Assembly: GCA_003443635.1 (NCBI GenBank)
Contig: CP031964.1
Coordinates: forward strand, 652,321 to 716,320
Length of the DNA: 64,000 bases
Source: Flavobacteriaceae bacterium
GTDB lineage: Bacteria; Bacteroidota; Bacteroidia; Flavobacteriales; Flavobacteriaceae
Reading direction: 5' to 3'
Below, piece after piece: positions 11,501 to 19,166 of this stretch; positions within the stretch are counted from its first letter, which is position 1; each line of letters opens with the position of its first letter. The translations under genes and the position numbers were made by a program. The notes beneath the pieces were generated by a model that was not told the origin of the DNA, searched no databases, and worked only from the letters and a program-made list of their open reading frames with translations.

Positions 11501-12086
11501 TACGAGCACTACAACTTTTGAAGATTTACCAGTAGGTTCATACATAGTAACAGTAACAGTAGCTAGTGAAAACTTTGAACGTAGTTTTGAACTTAATGTA
11601 GATCCATCACCACCGTTGAATATTGATTTTGATGGGGTATTGCCAGGAGCTAGACCTAATAGTCAGATATATGTATTTGGAGTAAATGAAGGGACAGGGC
11701 CATTTGAGATACGATTTAATAATGAATTGATCCGCACAACAAATGAATCTTCGATAGAAGTAGAGTTGTCAGGCTCAGGGTTATTAGAGATTATTCCATC
11801 TAGGCTATGTGAAGGTATCTTTTCATTAGAAGTTGAAGGCTTGTTAAACGTGAATGAAGTACGAGCATTTCCAAACCCAGTGATAAATGATCTTACGGTG
11901 AGTATACCAGGAGATATTAGTACTGTGCCAGTGAGTATATATAATATTACAGGACAGTTAGTATATCAAGAGAATTCTAGTGTGATAGGAAATAGTATTA
12001 CACTTCCATTTAGTGATATGTCAGAAGGAGTATATTTTGTAAGATTAGAAATGGAAACACCAGTAGTTTTAAAAATAATAAAATAA
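8505..12086 (+). CDS. secreted Asp-box beta-propeller protein with thrombospondin type 3 repeats and T9SS sorting domain (paralogue B)
   Basis: The chosen ATG at 8505 gives a 1193-residue protein starting MKRKLLLVIPL. The frame extends to 8469, but that start lies upstream of the -7 element. The N-terminal membrane or signal segment is followed by the conserved linker, then a propeller with several Asp-boxes (YRSTDGGVNW and YRSTDNGDNF among them). Residues about 876-945 carry calcium-binding thrombospondin type 3 repeats (DNDGDGVLNDVDNCPNTPNADQ and a second DNDGILDINDNCPNN unit). A beta-sandwich-like region follows, then a T9SS type A sorting domain from about residue 1120 (AFPNPVINDLTV to the end). 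The protein should be surface-located. A lipoprotein gene follows after 9 nt. Its 5' and 3' ends are nearly identical in DNA to paralogue C, with a diverged centre. The ligand or substrate is unknown. Confidence 0.85.
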   Translation: MKRKLLLVIPLVIITLGVITTKFILEKKSISTETEVDEITKLREKHKYFLENSPYKQTRDLSKKERKARALPPNGYFEQLWDRTLDPNLGYPNYRGALKIQHELIEANKNLGESIAFGVPGDSPGNAWIERGPNNIGGRTRGILFDPNDANNERVFAGGVSGGLWVNDDITDENSTWTLVPGVPENIAVSEIVADPNDSQILYIASGESYTGGDGVGNGVYRSTDGGVNWEMIFGGPEGTSATNTAGTQILIDGIFYINDIITRDVGGSTEVYFAAVVAGFGPSGGTPIEFLGLNARGLYRSTDNGDNFTLLNINSPQNTSGFPGINPNDIELDANNNIWVATTNNVGLSPGGEIYRSTDGVNFTLVNTIPNAARTEIEPTQDPNIFYIAINAGGADLFITTDAFATIQALNEPNDVDTGINATDYARGQAFYDLPIEADPNDDTVLYVGGIDLFRGVVDQGAGTVTWEQMSKWSQNNNLSNLFVPLVHADHHAIVFRPGNSNQAVFGTDGGVYYGSSLTAAATPSASDNNNAISVRNNNYNVTQFYFGDINDVDGTLGGGTQDNGSPFNLTGDTSSAIEPFFTVIGGDGAYGQFDDDGDYFIASTQNINYFFINTPITGATNDFGSGAVPTVAATGFNITSRPPNSGEGNFINEADVDTNLDILYINSSIQGGAFRLARYSNLEAGPTNVQETFLTDALLINEPSSLQVSPFTTNSTRLLVGTDASELLNVANADTTPVFTDISGPFVGSISDIEFGDNSQTIMITISNYGVDSVFYTEDDGVTWTSKEGNLPDIPVFTILQSPLNPDEAIVGTQFGVFRTENFLDASPNWQQSFNGMSNVPVRDLDLRPSTNEVLATTFGRGMFTGSFVEDPNGDNDGDGVLNDVDNCPNTPNADQADADNNGIGDVCQDTDNDGILDINDNCPNNANPDQADADGDGLGDVCDIPMINDQDNITVEIVSETCPGLDNGVITVTALATTFTYNANVTGQGVNIDQTFTSTTTFEDLPVGSYIVTVTVASENFERSFELNVDPSPPLNIDFDGVLPGARPNSQIYVFGVNEGTGPFEIRFNNELIRTTNESSIEVELSGSGLLEIIPSRLCEGIFSLEVEGLLNVNEVRAFPNPVINDLTVSIPGDISTVPVSIYNITGQLVYQENSSVIGNSITLPFSDMSEGVYFVRLEMETPVVLKIIK
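8534..9070 (+). repeat. 5' direct repeat shared with 13047-13583
   Basis: The 537 bp aligns without gaps (constant offset 4513) to the start of paralogue C. By eye I find three mismatches, all at or before 8609; 8610-9070 is identical over 461 bp. Identity collapses abruptly after the codons for PENIAV. Confidence 0.9.
11106..12085 (+). repeat. 3' direct repeat shared with 15625-16604
   Basis: The 980 bp aligns without gaps (offset 4519) to the end of paralogue C, covering the thrombospondin type 3 repeats, the sandwich region and the T9SS sorting domain. I see two mismatches, both inside the second type 3 repeat. Identity stops at the last base of the stop codon (TAA in B, TAG in C). Confidence 0.9.
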
Positions 12087-12095
12087 TAAAATAGC

Positions 12096-12812
12096 ATGAA
12101 AAACTCTTTTAAAAAATATATAGGCATATTAATATTAACAGTTATATTGACTTCTTGTGGAGGAGGTGGAAGTGATGACGGACCACCACCACCACCACCA
12201 AATACAGCTCCACCAACTGTAGCTGTTAATCAGGTAAATTTTCCTACGCCTAACTTATTATGTATAGATAATAATATAGCATTTGATTGGGATGATGTTG
12301 TAGATCCAGATGGAGATAATGTAAGTTATAGGATAATAATAGCTAGAGATAGAGATTTAACTCAAGTGGAAGAAAATAGAATAGTAACTTCAAGTAATGT
12401 AACTATTATGTTAGAAATAGCTACTGCATTTTATTGGACAATAACAACAATAGATAGTCGAGGAGAAGAAAGTGAACCTTCAGATACTTTAGCATTTTTT
12501 ACTATGGGAGAAGGTACTGTTAATAATGCACCATTTACAGCAGCTATAGTAAGCCCGGAAGATCAAGGAAATGTAGCTTCAGGAACGGTAGCCTTAACAT
12601 GGGATGGAGCAGATACTGATGTAGGGGATACCTTAACGTATGAATTGTTTTTTGGAACGACTTCAGATCCAGCATCATTTCAGACAGGACTAACAGCTGA
12701 AACATTTGATGTTTCTACAGATCCAGCCACGACTTATTATTGGAGAATAGATACAACGGATGACTCAGGTGCAAAAAGTATAGGTCGTGTATGGCAGTTT
12801 ACAACCAATTAA
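12096..12812 (+). CDS. surface-type lipoprotein with fibronectin type III-like repeats
   Basis: A 238-residue protein with a lipoprotein signal peptide ending LTSC (Cys21). The Cys is followed by GGGGSDDG, resembling the acidic lipoprotein export signal that sends Bacteroidota lipoproteins to the cell surface. A six-proline run (six CCA codons, 12183-12200) leads into two similar domains of about 95 residues, each ending in a YYWRI/FYWTI strand followed by D...S-G..S and a final FTT or FFTM strand. This is the pattern of fibronectin type III or SusE-like modules. It starts 9 nt after the stop of paralogue B and is followed by a terminator, so it is probably co-expressed with B as a surface partner. 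I do not recognise a specific function. Confidence 0.8.
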   Translation: MKNSFKKYIGILILTVILTSCGGGGSDDGPPPPPPNTAPPTVAVNQVNFPTPNLLCIDNNIAFDWDDVVDPDGDNVSYRIIIARDRDLTQVEENRIVTSSNVTIMLEIATAFYWTITTIDSRGEESEPSDTLAFFTMGEGTVNNAPFTAAIVSPEDQGNVASGTVALTWDGADTDVGDTLTYELFFGTTSDPASFQTGLTAETFDVSTDPATTYYWRIDTTDDSGAKSIGRVWQFTTN

Positions 12813-12846
12813 TATAAAAGCCATTTAAAAATTAATATCATATTAT

Positions 12847-12879
12847 AAAAAAGCAGCTATTTTTAATAGCTGTTTTTTT
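12847..12879 (+). terminator. intrinsic terminator after the lipoprotein gene
   Basis: CAGCTAT at 12854-12860 pairs with ATAGCTG at 12866-12872 around a 5-nt loop. It is preceded by an A run and followed by seven Ts. It ends the paralogue B-lipoprotein unit. Confidence 0.85.
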
Positions 12880-13004
12880 ATTTGCCTAAAACTAAACTAT
12901 ATTTACAATTATTTAATTTTTTTATTAAAATCTATTATTTATAATTACTATTGGGACATTTTAAATTAAAAATCAAAAATATTTAACATATTGCTTAATA
13001 GTTT

Positions 13005-13012
13005 TAGCTTTG
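13005..13012 (+). promoter_or_regulatory. -7 promoter element for paralogue C, 5 nt before the ATG
   Basis: TAGCTTTG is a perfect TAnnTTTG match. It ends 5 nt before the ATG at 13018, so transcription would begin at or next to the start codon (leaderless or nearly so). Confidence 0.5.
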
Positions 13013-13017
13013 TTGAA

Positions 13018-16000
13018 ATGAAAAAAAACATATTATTAATGTTGCTTTTAGTAATAATTACTTTAGGCATTGTTACTACTAAATTTATTTTAGAAAAGAA
13101 ATCTATATCTACAGAGACAGAGGTAGATGAGATTACAAAGCTTAGAGAAAAGCATAAATATTTTCTTGAAAACAGTCCATACAAACAGACAAGAGATCTT
13201 TCTAAAAAAGAGCGTAAAGCGAGAGCATTACCGCCAAATGGATATTTTGAGCAATTATGGGATCGCACATTAGATCCAAATTTAGGGTATCCAAATTATC
13301 GAGGAGCATTAAAGATTCAGCATGAGTTGATTGAGGCAAATAAAAACTTAGGAGAGAGTATTGCTTTTGGAGTACCAGGAGATTCACCGGGTAATGCATG
13401 GATAGAAAGAGGTCCTAATAATATAGGAGGAAGAACAAGAGGAATTTTATTTGATCCAAATGATGCAAACAATGAGCGAGTATTTGCAGGAGGAGTTAGT
13501 GGGGGTTTATGGGTAAATGATGATATTACGGATGAGAATTCAACTTGGACCTTAGTTCCTGGAGTTCCTGAAAATATAGCTGTTGTAGAGATAGTTTATG
13601 ATCCAAATAATACAAATACACTTTATATTGCCTCTGGAGAATCGTATACTTCAGGTAATGCTATTGGTAATGGAGTATATCGTTCTACAGATGGAGGTGT
13701 GAATTGGGAGATGATTTTTGGGGGACCAGAAGGGACTAGTGCATTTAATCAATCTGGATCTCGAATTTTTGTTGACGGTATTTTTTATATTAATGATATA
13801 ATAACAAGAAATAATAGTGGAGTTACAGAATTATATATTGCTGCGGCTAGCGCAAGTGCAGGAAGATTGACAGGAGGTAGTTCTGACCCTTTCGGGTATT
13901 TAGGAATTAATGAAAGAGGGGTTTATAGATCTGTAGATAATGGAGACACCTGGATGTTTGTCAGTATAATATCTACAACATTAGCAAATACACTTATCAA
14001 TCCAAATGATTTAGAACTAGATATAAATAATAATATTTGGTTGTCTACAACTAGAGAAGTTGTTTCTGGTATGGATGGCGGTGAAGTATTTAGATCTACA
14101 GATGGGGTCAATTTTAATCATGTAAATACTATTCCTAATGCTCGTAGGACAGAAATAGAACCATCGATGCAAAATGCTAATATTTTTTATGCAGCTGCAG
14201 CTGTATCTGCAAATCAAGCTAATATTTATATAACTAGAGATGCTTTTAATACTGTTATTCAATTACCTGAACCTGATGATGTGGATGACTTTATCCCTTC
14301 AAATGATTACTCAAGAACTCAAGCATTTTATAATTTACCTATAGAGGCCGATCCGAATAATGAAAACATACTATATATTGGAGGAATTGATTTGTTTAGA
14401 GGAATTCTTACCTCAGGATCAAATAGTGTGCAGTGGAGTCAAATTTCTAAGTGGTCTAACAATAATCAATTAGCAAATTTAGATGTTTCTTTAGTTCATG
14501 CAGATCAACATGCTATAGTATTTAATCCTACAAATTCAAATGAAGTGGTTTTTGGTAATGATGGAGGAGTTTATTATACAAATAATATTGCTACAAGTGG
14601 TGTAGAGCCAAATACAAATATTGAACCTCGAAATAAAGGATATAATGTTACTCAGTTTTATGCAGCAGACATTAATAACTTAACTGGTAATATTGGAGGA
14701 GGAACACAAGATAATGGAACACCTTATAATTTTAATCCTACTGGAGCCAATGATCCTTTTTATACTATCATTAGTGGAGATGGTATTTATGGGCAATTTG
14801 ATTCTGAAGGTGAGTATTTCATAGGATCTTCTCAACGAATTAATTATAAGTTTTTTGAATTGCCAATTCAGGCAAATTTAAGTAACCCATCAGGACCAAC
14901 TCCTTCGGTAAGAACTCAAATAACATCCAATAATTATACTATTATAGATAGAGATGGAGGTAATTTTGTTAATGAAGCAGATGTAGATACAAATCTAGAT
15001 ATTTTATATATTAACGCAAGTGATGGTGTGTCTGGAGGAGCTATTAGAATTGGTAGATATTCTAATCTCTTACAAGGCTCAAGTGCAAATGTTCGAGAAA
15101 CTTTAATAACAGACCCACTTTTAACAGAAGTAATATCTGTTTTTAAAGTATCTCCACATACTACAAATTCAACACGATTGTTGGTAGGAACAGAATTCAA
15201 TACTTTGTTAAATGTTGCAAATGCAGATACCACTCCAGTATTTACAGAAATAACAGGGTCAAATTTTGTAGGTAGTATATCAGACATAGAGTTTGGAGAG
15301 AATTCTCAAACGATTATGGTAACGATTTCAAATTACGGCGTAGATAGTATTTTTTATACAGAAGATGACGGAGCGACTTGGACATCAAAAGAAGGTAACC
15401 TACCAGATATTCCGGTATTTACGATATTACAAAGCCCATTAAATCCAGATGAAGCTATTGTGGGAACTCAATTTGGAGTGTTTAGAACAAGTAATTTTTT
15501 AGATGCTTCTCCAATATGGCAACAATCTTTTAATGGGATGAGTAATGTACCTGTAAGAGATTTAGACTTACGTCCATCTACTAATGAGGTTTTGGCTACT
15601 ACTTATGGGAGAGGAGTATTTACGGGATCATTTGTAGAAGATCCTAATGGAGATAATGATGGTGATGGAGTTTTAAATGATGTAGATAACTGCCCAAATA
15701 CACCAAATGCAGATCAGGCCGATGCAGATAATAATGGTATAGGGGATGTATGTCAAGATATAGATAATGACGGGATATTAGATATCAATGACAATTGTCC
15801 GAACAATGCAAATCCAGATCAGGCCGATGCAGATGGTGATGGTTTAGGGGATGTTTGTGATATTCCAATGATTAATGATCAAGATAATATTACTGTAGAG
15901 ATTGTTTCAGAAACTTGTCCAGGATTAGATAATGGTGTTATCACAGTAACAGCATTAGCTACAACATTCACCTATAATGCAAACGTAACAGGTCAAGGAG

Positions 16001-16605
16001 TTAATATTGATCAGACATTTACGAGCACTACAACTTTTGAAGATTTACCAGTAGGTTCATACATAGTAACAGTAACAGTAGCTAGTGAAAACTTTGAACG
16101 TAGTTTTGAACTTAATGTAGATCCATCACCACCGTTGAATATTGATTTTGATGGGGTATTGCCAGGAGCTAGACCTAATAGTCAGATATATGTATTTGGA
16201 GTAAATGAAGGGACAGGGCCATTTGAGATACGATTTAATAATGAATTGATCCGCACAACAAATGAATCTTCGATAGAAGTAGAGTTGTCAGGCTCAGGGT
16301 TATTAGAGATTATTCCATCTAGGCTATGTGAAGGTATCTTTTCATTAGAAGTTGAAGGCTTGTTAAACGTGAATGAAGTACGAGCATTTCCAAACCCAGT
16401 GATAAATGATCTTACGGTGAGTATACCAGGAGATATTAGTACTGTGCCAGTGAGTATATATAATATTACAGGACAGTTAGTATATCAAGAGAATTCTAGT
16501 GTGATAGGAAATAGTATTACACTTCCATTTAGTGATATGTCAGAAGGAGTATATTTTGTAAGATTAGAAATGGAAACACCAGTAGTTTTAAAAATAATAA
16601 AATAG
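13018..16605 (+). CDS. secreted Asp-box beta-propeller protein with thrombospondin type 3 repeats and T9SS sorting domain (paralogue C)
   Basis: The ATG at 13018 gives a 1195-residue protein starting MKKNILLMLLL. A TTG at 12991 in frame is less likely because the -7 element lies downstream of it. The architecture is that of paralogue B: N-terminal hydrophobic segment, conserved linker, Asp-box propeller (YRSTDGGVNW, YRSVDNGDTW, FRSTDGVNF), thrombospondin type 3 repeats at about residues 878-947, and a T9SS type A sorting domain at the end. Its first 180 or so and last 325 or so residues are almost identical to B, whereas about 500 central residues differ at many positions (HADQHAIVF against HADHHAIVF, with different loop lengths). 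It is followed by convergent dxs after only 26 nt. It is probably a surface protein with a different binding or catalytic specificity from B. Confidence 0.85.
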   Translation: MKKNILLMLLLVIITLGIVTTKFILEKKSISTETEVDEITKLREKHKYFLENSPYKQTRDLSKKERKARALPPNGYFEQLWDRTLDPNLGYPNYRGALKIQHELIEANKNLGESIAFGVPGDSPGNAWIERGPNNIGGRTRGILFDPNDANNERVFAGGVSGGLWVNDDITDENSTWTLVPGVPENIAVVEIVYDPNNTNTLYIASGESYTSGNAIGNGVYRSTDGGVNWEMIFGGPEGTSAFNQSGSRIFVDGIFYINDIITRNNSGVTELYIAAASASAGRLTGGSSDPFGYLGINERGVYRSVDNGDTWMFVSIISTTLANTLINPNDLELDINNNIWLSTTREVVSGMDGGEVFRSTDGVNFNHVNTIPNARRTEIEPSMQNANIFYAAAAVSANQANIYITRDAFNTVIQLPEPDDVDDFIPSNDYSRTQAFYNLPIEADPNNENILYIGGIDLFRGILTSGSNSVQWSQISKWSNNNQLANLDVSLVHADQHAIVFNPTNSNEVVFGNDGGVYYTNNIATSGVEPNTNIEPRNKGYNVTQFYAADINNLTGNIGGGTQDNGTPYNFNPTGANDPFYTIISGDGIYGQFDSEGEYFIGSSQRINYKFFELPIQANLSNPSGPTPSVRTQITSNNYTIIDRDGGNFVNEADVDTNLDILYINASDGVSGGAIRIGRYSNLLQGSSANVRETLITDPLLTEVISVFKVSPHTTNSTRLLVGTEFNTLLNVANADTTPVFTEITGSNFVGSISDIEFGENSQTIMVTISNYGVDSIFYTEDDGATWTSKEGNLPDIPVFTILQSPLNPDEAIVGTQFGVFRTSNFLDASPIWQQSFNGMSNVPVRDLDLRPSTNEVLATTYGRGVFTGSFVEDPNGDNDGDGVLNDVDNCPNTPNADQADADNNGIGDVCQDIDNDGILDINDNCPNNANPDQADADGDGLGDVCDIPMINDQDNITVEIVSETCPGLDNGVITVTALATTFTYNANVTGQGVNIDQTFTSTTTFEDLPVGSYIVTVTVASENFERSFELNVDPSPPLNIDFDGVLPGARPNSQIYVFGVNEGTGPFEIRFNNELIRTTNESSIEVELSGSGLLEIIPSRLCEGIFSLEVEGLLNVNEVRAFPNPVINDLTVSIPGDISTVPVSIYNITGQLVYQENSSVIGNSITLPFSDMSEGVYFVRLEMETPVVLKIIK
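13047..13583 (+). repeat. 5' direct repeat, partner of 8534-9070
   Basis: Partner copy of the 537-bp repeat in the 5' part of paralogue B. Three mismatches were seen by eye and no gaps. Confidence 0.9.
15625..16604 (+). repeat. 3' direct repeat, partner of 11106-12085
   Basis: Partner copy of the 980-bp repeat in the 3' part of paralogue B. Two mismatches were seen by eye and no gaps. Confidence 0.9.
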
Positions 16606-16631
16606 CTATTAATATTTAGTCAAAGAAATAT

Positions 16632-18392
16632 TTAGTAATTACTAAACTGTTTCCTTATAATATCAAAAATACTTTCAGGCGATAGTCTGACTTTATTTTG
16701 TAGCTCGTTCATTTTGCCATGATCTGTAAATGCATCAGGAATACCTAAAAGTATAGTTTTATTTTTATAGTTATTTTTTGAAGCAAATTCTAATATAGCA
16801 CTTCCAAACCCTCCATTTACAGTGCCATCTTCAACACTAATAATACATTTGTAAGTTTTAAAAATAAGATGCAATGCTTTTTCATCTAAAGGTTTTACAA
16901 ATTGCATATCATAATGAGATACATTAATATTTTTAATTGCAATAGTTACATTTTCTGCAATGCTACCAATGCTAAGAATGGCTATATCTTGCCCTTTTTT
17001 GAGTAACTCACTTTTGCCAATTTCTATTTTTGAGAAAGAATGTTTCCAATTTACAGTAACACCGCGACCTCTTGGGTAACGAATAGCAATTGGTAACTCT
17101 AAACTTAATTGAGCAGTATACATTATATTACGCAATTGGATCTCGTTTCTTGGAGCAAATATAATTAGATTTGGGATACACCTTAAATAAGCTAAATCAA
17201 AAACACCATGATGTGTTGCGCCATCTTCACCTACTAATCCAGCTCTATCTAAACAAAAAACAACAGGTAGTTTTTGTAAAGCTACATCGTGTATCACTTG
17301 ATCATAAGCTCGTTGTAAAAATGTAGAATAAATATTACAAAAAGGAATCAAACCTTGAGTGGTCATGCCTGCTGCAAGTGTTACAGCATGTTGCTCAGCT
17401 ATACCAACATCAAAAGCACGTTCAGGTATTTCGTCCATCATATATTTTAGAGAACTTCCAGTAGGCATAGCAGGGGTAATGCCAACAATATCTTTATTTT
17501 GCTTTGCAAGTTCAACAATCGTATATCCAAAAACATCTTGATATTTGGGAGGTTGCTCTAGTTCGGGTTTAGGAATTAAATCCCCTGTTGAAGCGTTAAA
17601 TTTCCCTGGAGCATGATATTGTACTTGATTTTCCTCTGCTTGTTTTAATCCTTTCCCTTTAGTGGTAATTATATGTAAAAATTTAGGGCCTTTAACAGAT
17701 TTTAAACGCTCTAACTCTGAAACAATTTTATAAATATCATGGCCATCTATAGGACCTGAATAGTCAAAATTTAAAGCCTCAAAAATATTATCTTGTTTTT
17801 GGATCCCCTTTTTTACATTAGTTAAATATTGTTTTAAAGCGCCTACACTTGGATCTATCCCAATAGCATTATCATTTAAAATAACCAATAAATTTGCATT
17901 GGTAACTCCAGCGTGATTTAATCCTTCAAAGGCCATTCCACTTGCAATGGAGGCATCGCCTATAACAGCGATATGATGTTTATGTTCTCCTTTTAATTGT
18001 GAAGCAATGGCCATTCCTAATGCTGCAGAAATTGAAGTTGAAGAATGACCTACCCCAAAAACATCATATTTACTTTCACTTCGTTTAGGAAACCCACTAA
18101 TACCTCCTAATTGTCTATTAGTATGAAATATATTTTTTCTACCAGTTAATATCTTATGGCCGTATGCTTGATGACCTACATCCCATATTAATAAATCATT
18201 CGGAGTTTGAAACACATAATGTAAAGCAATAGTAAGCTCTATAACACCTAAACTAGCCCCTAGATGTCCTTCTTTAGTGGCAACAATATCAATAATAAAT
18301 TTGCGCAATTCTTTAGCGAGTTGCGGTAAATCGCCAATATTTAGTTTGCGTAAATCTTTAGGTGAATCAATCTGTTGTAATAAATTATTCAT
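16632..18392 (-). CDS. dxs: 1-deoxy-D-xylulose-5-phosphate synthase
   Basis: A thiamine-diphosphate enzyme of 586 residues. It condenses pyruvate with glyceraldehyde 3-phosphate to DXP, the first step of the MEP isoprenoid pathway. Visible family motifs are DVGHQAYGHK (about residue 71), the diphosphate-site GDASIASGMAFEGLNHAG...NDN (about 145-175), the catalytic-Glu segment GIAEQHAVTLAAGM, and DRAGLVGEDGATHHG. The length is normal. Product use may link to the polyprenyl synthase at 34056. It is divergent from tadA, with only 41 nt between the start codons, and convergent with paralogue C. Confidence 0.96.
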   Translation of the reverse strand: MNNLLQQIDSPKDLRKLNIGDLPQLAKELRKFIIDIVATKEGHLGASLGVIELTIALHYVFQTPNDLLIWDVGHQAYGHKILTGRKNIFHTNRQLGGISGFPKRSESKYDVFGVGHSSTSISAALGMAIASQLKGEHKHHIAVIGDASIASGMAFEGLNHAGVTNANLLVILNDNAIGIDPSVGALKQYLTNVKKGIQKQDNIFEALNFDYSGPIDGHDIYKIVSELERLKSVKGPKFLHIITTKGKGLKQAEENQVQYHAPGKFNASTGDLIPKPELEQPPKYQDVFGYTIVELAKQNKDIVGITPAMPTGSSLKYMMDEIPERAFDVGIAEQHAVTLAAGMTTQGLIPFCNIYSTFLQRAYDQVIHDVALQKLPVVFCLDRAGLVGEDGATHHGVFDLAYLRCIPNLIIFAPRNEIQLRNIMYTAQLSLELPIAIRYPRGRGVTVNWKHSFSKIEIGKSELLKKGQDIAILSIGSIAENVTIAIKNINVSHYDMQFVKPLDEKALHLIFKTYKCIISVEDGTVNGGFGSAILEFASKNNYKNKTILLGIPDAFTDHGKMNELQNKVRLSPESIFDIIRKQFSNY

Positions 18393-18399
18393 ACGGTTA

Positions 18400-18407
18400 C
18401 AAATGTA
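18400..18407 (-). promoter_or_regulatory. -7 promoter element for dxs
   Basis: On the minus strand this reads TACATTTG, a perfect TAnnTTTG, ending 7 nt before the dxs ATG. Its expected -33 zone coincides with the tadA -7 element. Confidence 0.6.
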
Positions 18408-18420
18408 CGAGTTGAAATTG

Positions 18421-18428
18421 TATTTTTG
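18421..18428 (+). promoter_or_regulatory. -7 promoter element for tadA, 5 nt before the ATG
   Basis: TATTTTTG is a perfect TAnnTTTG, 5 nt before the tadA ATG at 18434. It predicts a leaderless or near-leaderless transcript. Confidence 0.55.
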
Positions 18429-18433
18429 ATATT

Positions 18434-18883
18434 ATGGAGAACCCATTTGACGATACTTATTTTATGAAGAAAGCACTTCAGGAAGCTGAAATTGCTTTTG
18501 AAAAAGGAGAAATCCCTGTTGGAGCTGTAATTGTAATAGATAACAGAATTATAGCTAGAGCTCATAATCTTACTGAAGTACTCAATGATGTTACTGCCCA
18601 TGCCGAAATGCAAGCGATTACTGCTGCTGCTAATTTTTTAGGCGGGAAATATTTACAAAATTGTACTTTATATGTTACTTTAGAGCCTTGTCAGATGTGT
18701 GCAGGAGCTTTGTATTGGAGTCAGATTTCTAATATTGTATATGGGGCTAAAGATGAAGAACGAGGTTGTACTATTTTAAATACAAAATTGCATCCAAAAA
18801 CAAATTTAAAAGGCGGTGTTTTAGCAAACGAAGCTTCAAACCTATTAAAGCGATTCTTTATTGAAAAACGAAACTTAAATTGA
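18434..18883 (+). CDS. tadA: tRNA-specific adenosine deaminase
   Basis: A cytidine-deaminase-fold zinc enzyme of 149 residues that converts A34 of tRNA-Arg(ACG) to inosine. The zinc and catalytic signature is complete: His56-Ala-Glu58 in TAHAEMQAI and P85-C86-Q-M-C89 in EPCQMCAGAL. The length is typical. The N-terminal MENPFDDTYFMKKAL also fits the family. It is transcribed divergently from dxs. Confidence 0.95.
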   Translation: MENPFDDTYFMKKALQEAEIAFEKGEIPVGAVIVIDNRIIARAHNLTEVLNDVTAHAEMQAITAAANFLGGKYLQNCTLYVTLEPCQMCAGALYWSQISNIVYGAKDEERGCTILNTKLHPKTNLKGGVLANEASNLLKRFFIEKRNLN

Positions 18884-18931
18884 AATCTAGTTCCTGCTAC
18901 TACTTTTATTGAAGATTAAATATTAGAGAGA

Positions 18932-19156
18932 TTACTTTTCATGATTGCGCATTTTATCTAGATTTTCCTTAGTAATCATATAATCATTCACATTTTTATT
19001 TTTCCATCTGTAATATGAAAATAGAGGAAATACAATTAAAAACAATCCAGCTACACCTCCTCCAATAAGTTTTTGAGAATAAGAAACTTCTATTACGTAA
19101 CCAACAAAAATACAGCCAATACATATGATGAATAAAAAAGCGATGAGATACTTCAT
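18932..19156 (-). CDS. small two-helix membrane protein of unknown function
   Basis: A 74-residue protein with two hydrophobic segments (residues about 3-24 and 31-50) separated by the short loop VSYSQKLIGG, followed by a charged C-terminal tail. It starts 10 nt after the ClC gene stop on the same strand, so it is probably translated from the same mRNA. I do not recognise a family; an accessory role for the ClC protein is only a guess from position. Confidence 0.7.
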   Translation of the reverse strand: MKYLIAFLFIICIGCIFVGYVIEVSYSQKLIGGGVAGLFLIVFPLFSYYRWKNKNVNDYMITKENLDKMRNHEK

Positions 19157-19166
19157 ATAACTAAAT

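Noticed and set aside
5288..16605. Sialidase function for the three Asp-box proteins
   Set aside because: Asp-boxes occur in many propellers, including VPS10-like ones; I could not assign the arginine triad or nucleophile of sialidases.
16631..16646. 16-bp palindrome TTTAGTAATTACTAAA between paralogue C and dxs
   Set aside because: It has no loop, low GC and mostly overlaps the dxs stop region; chance is likely in such AT-rich DNA.
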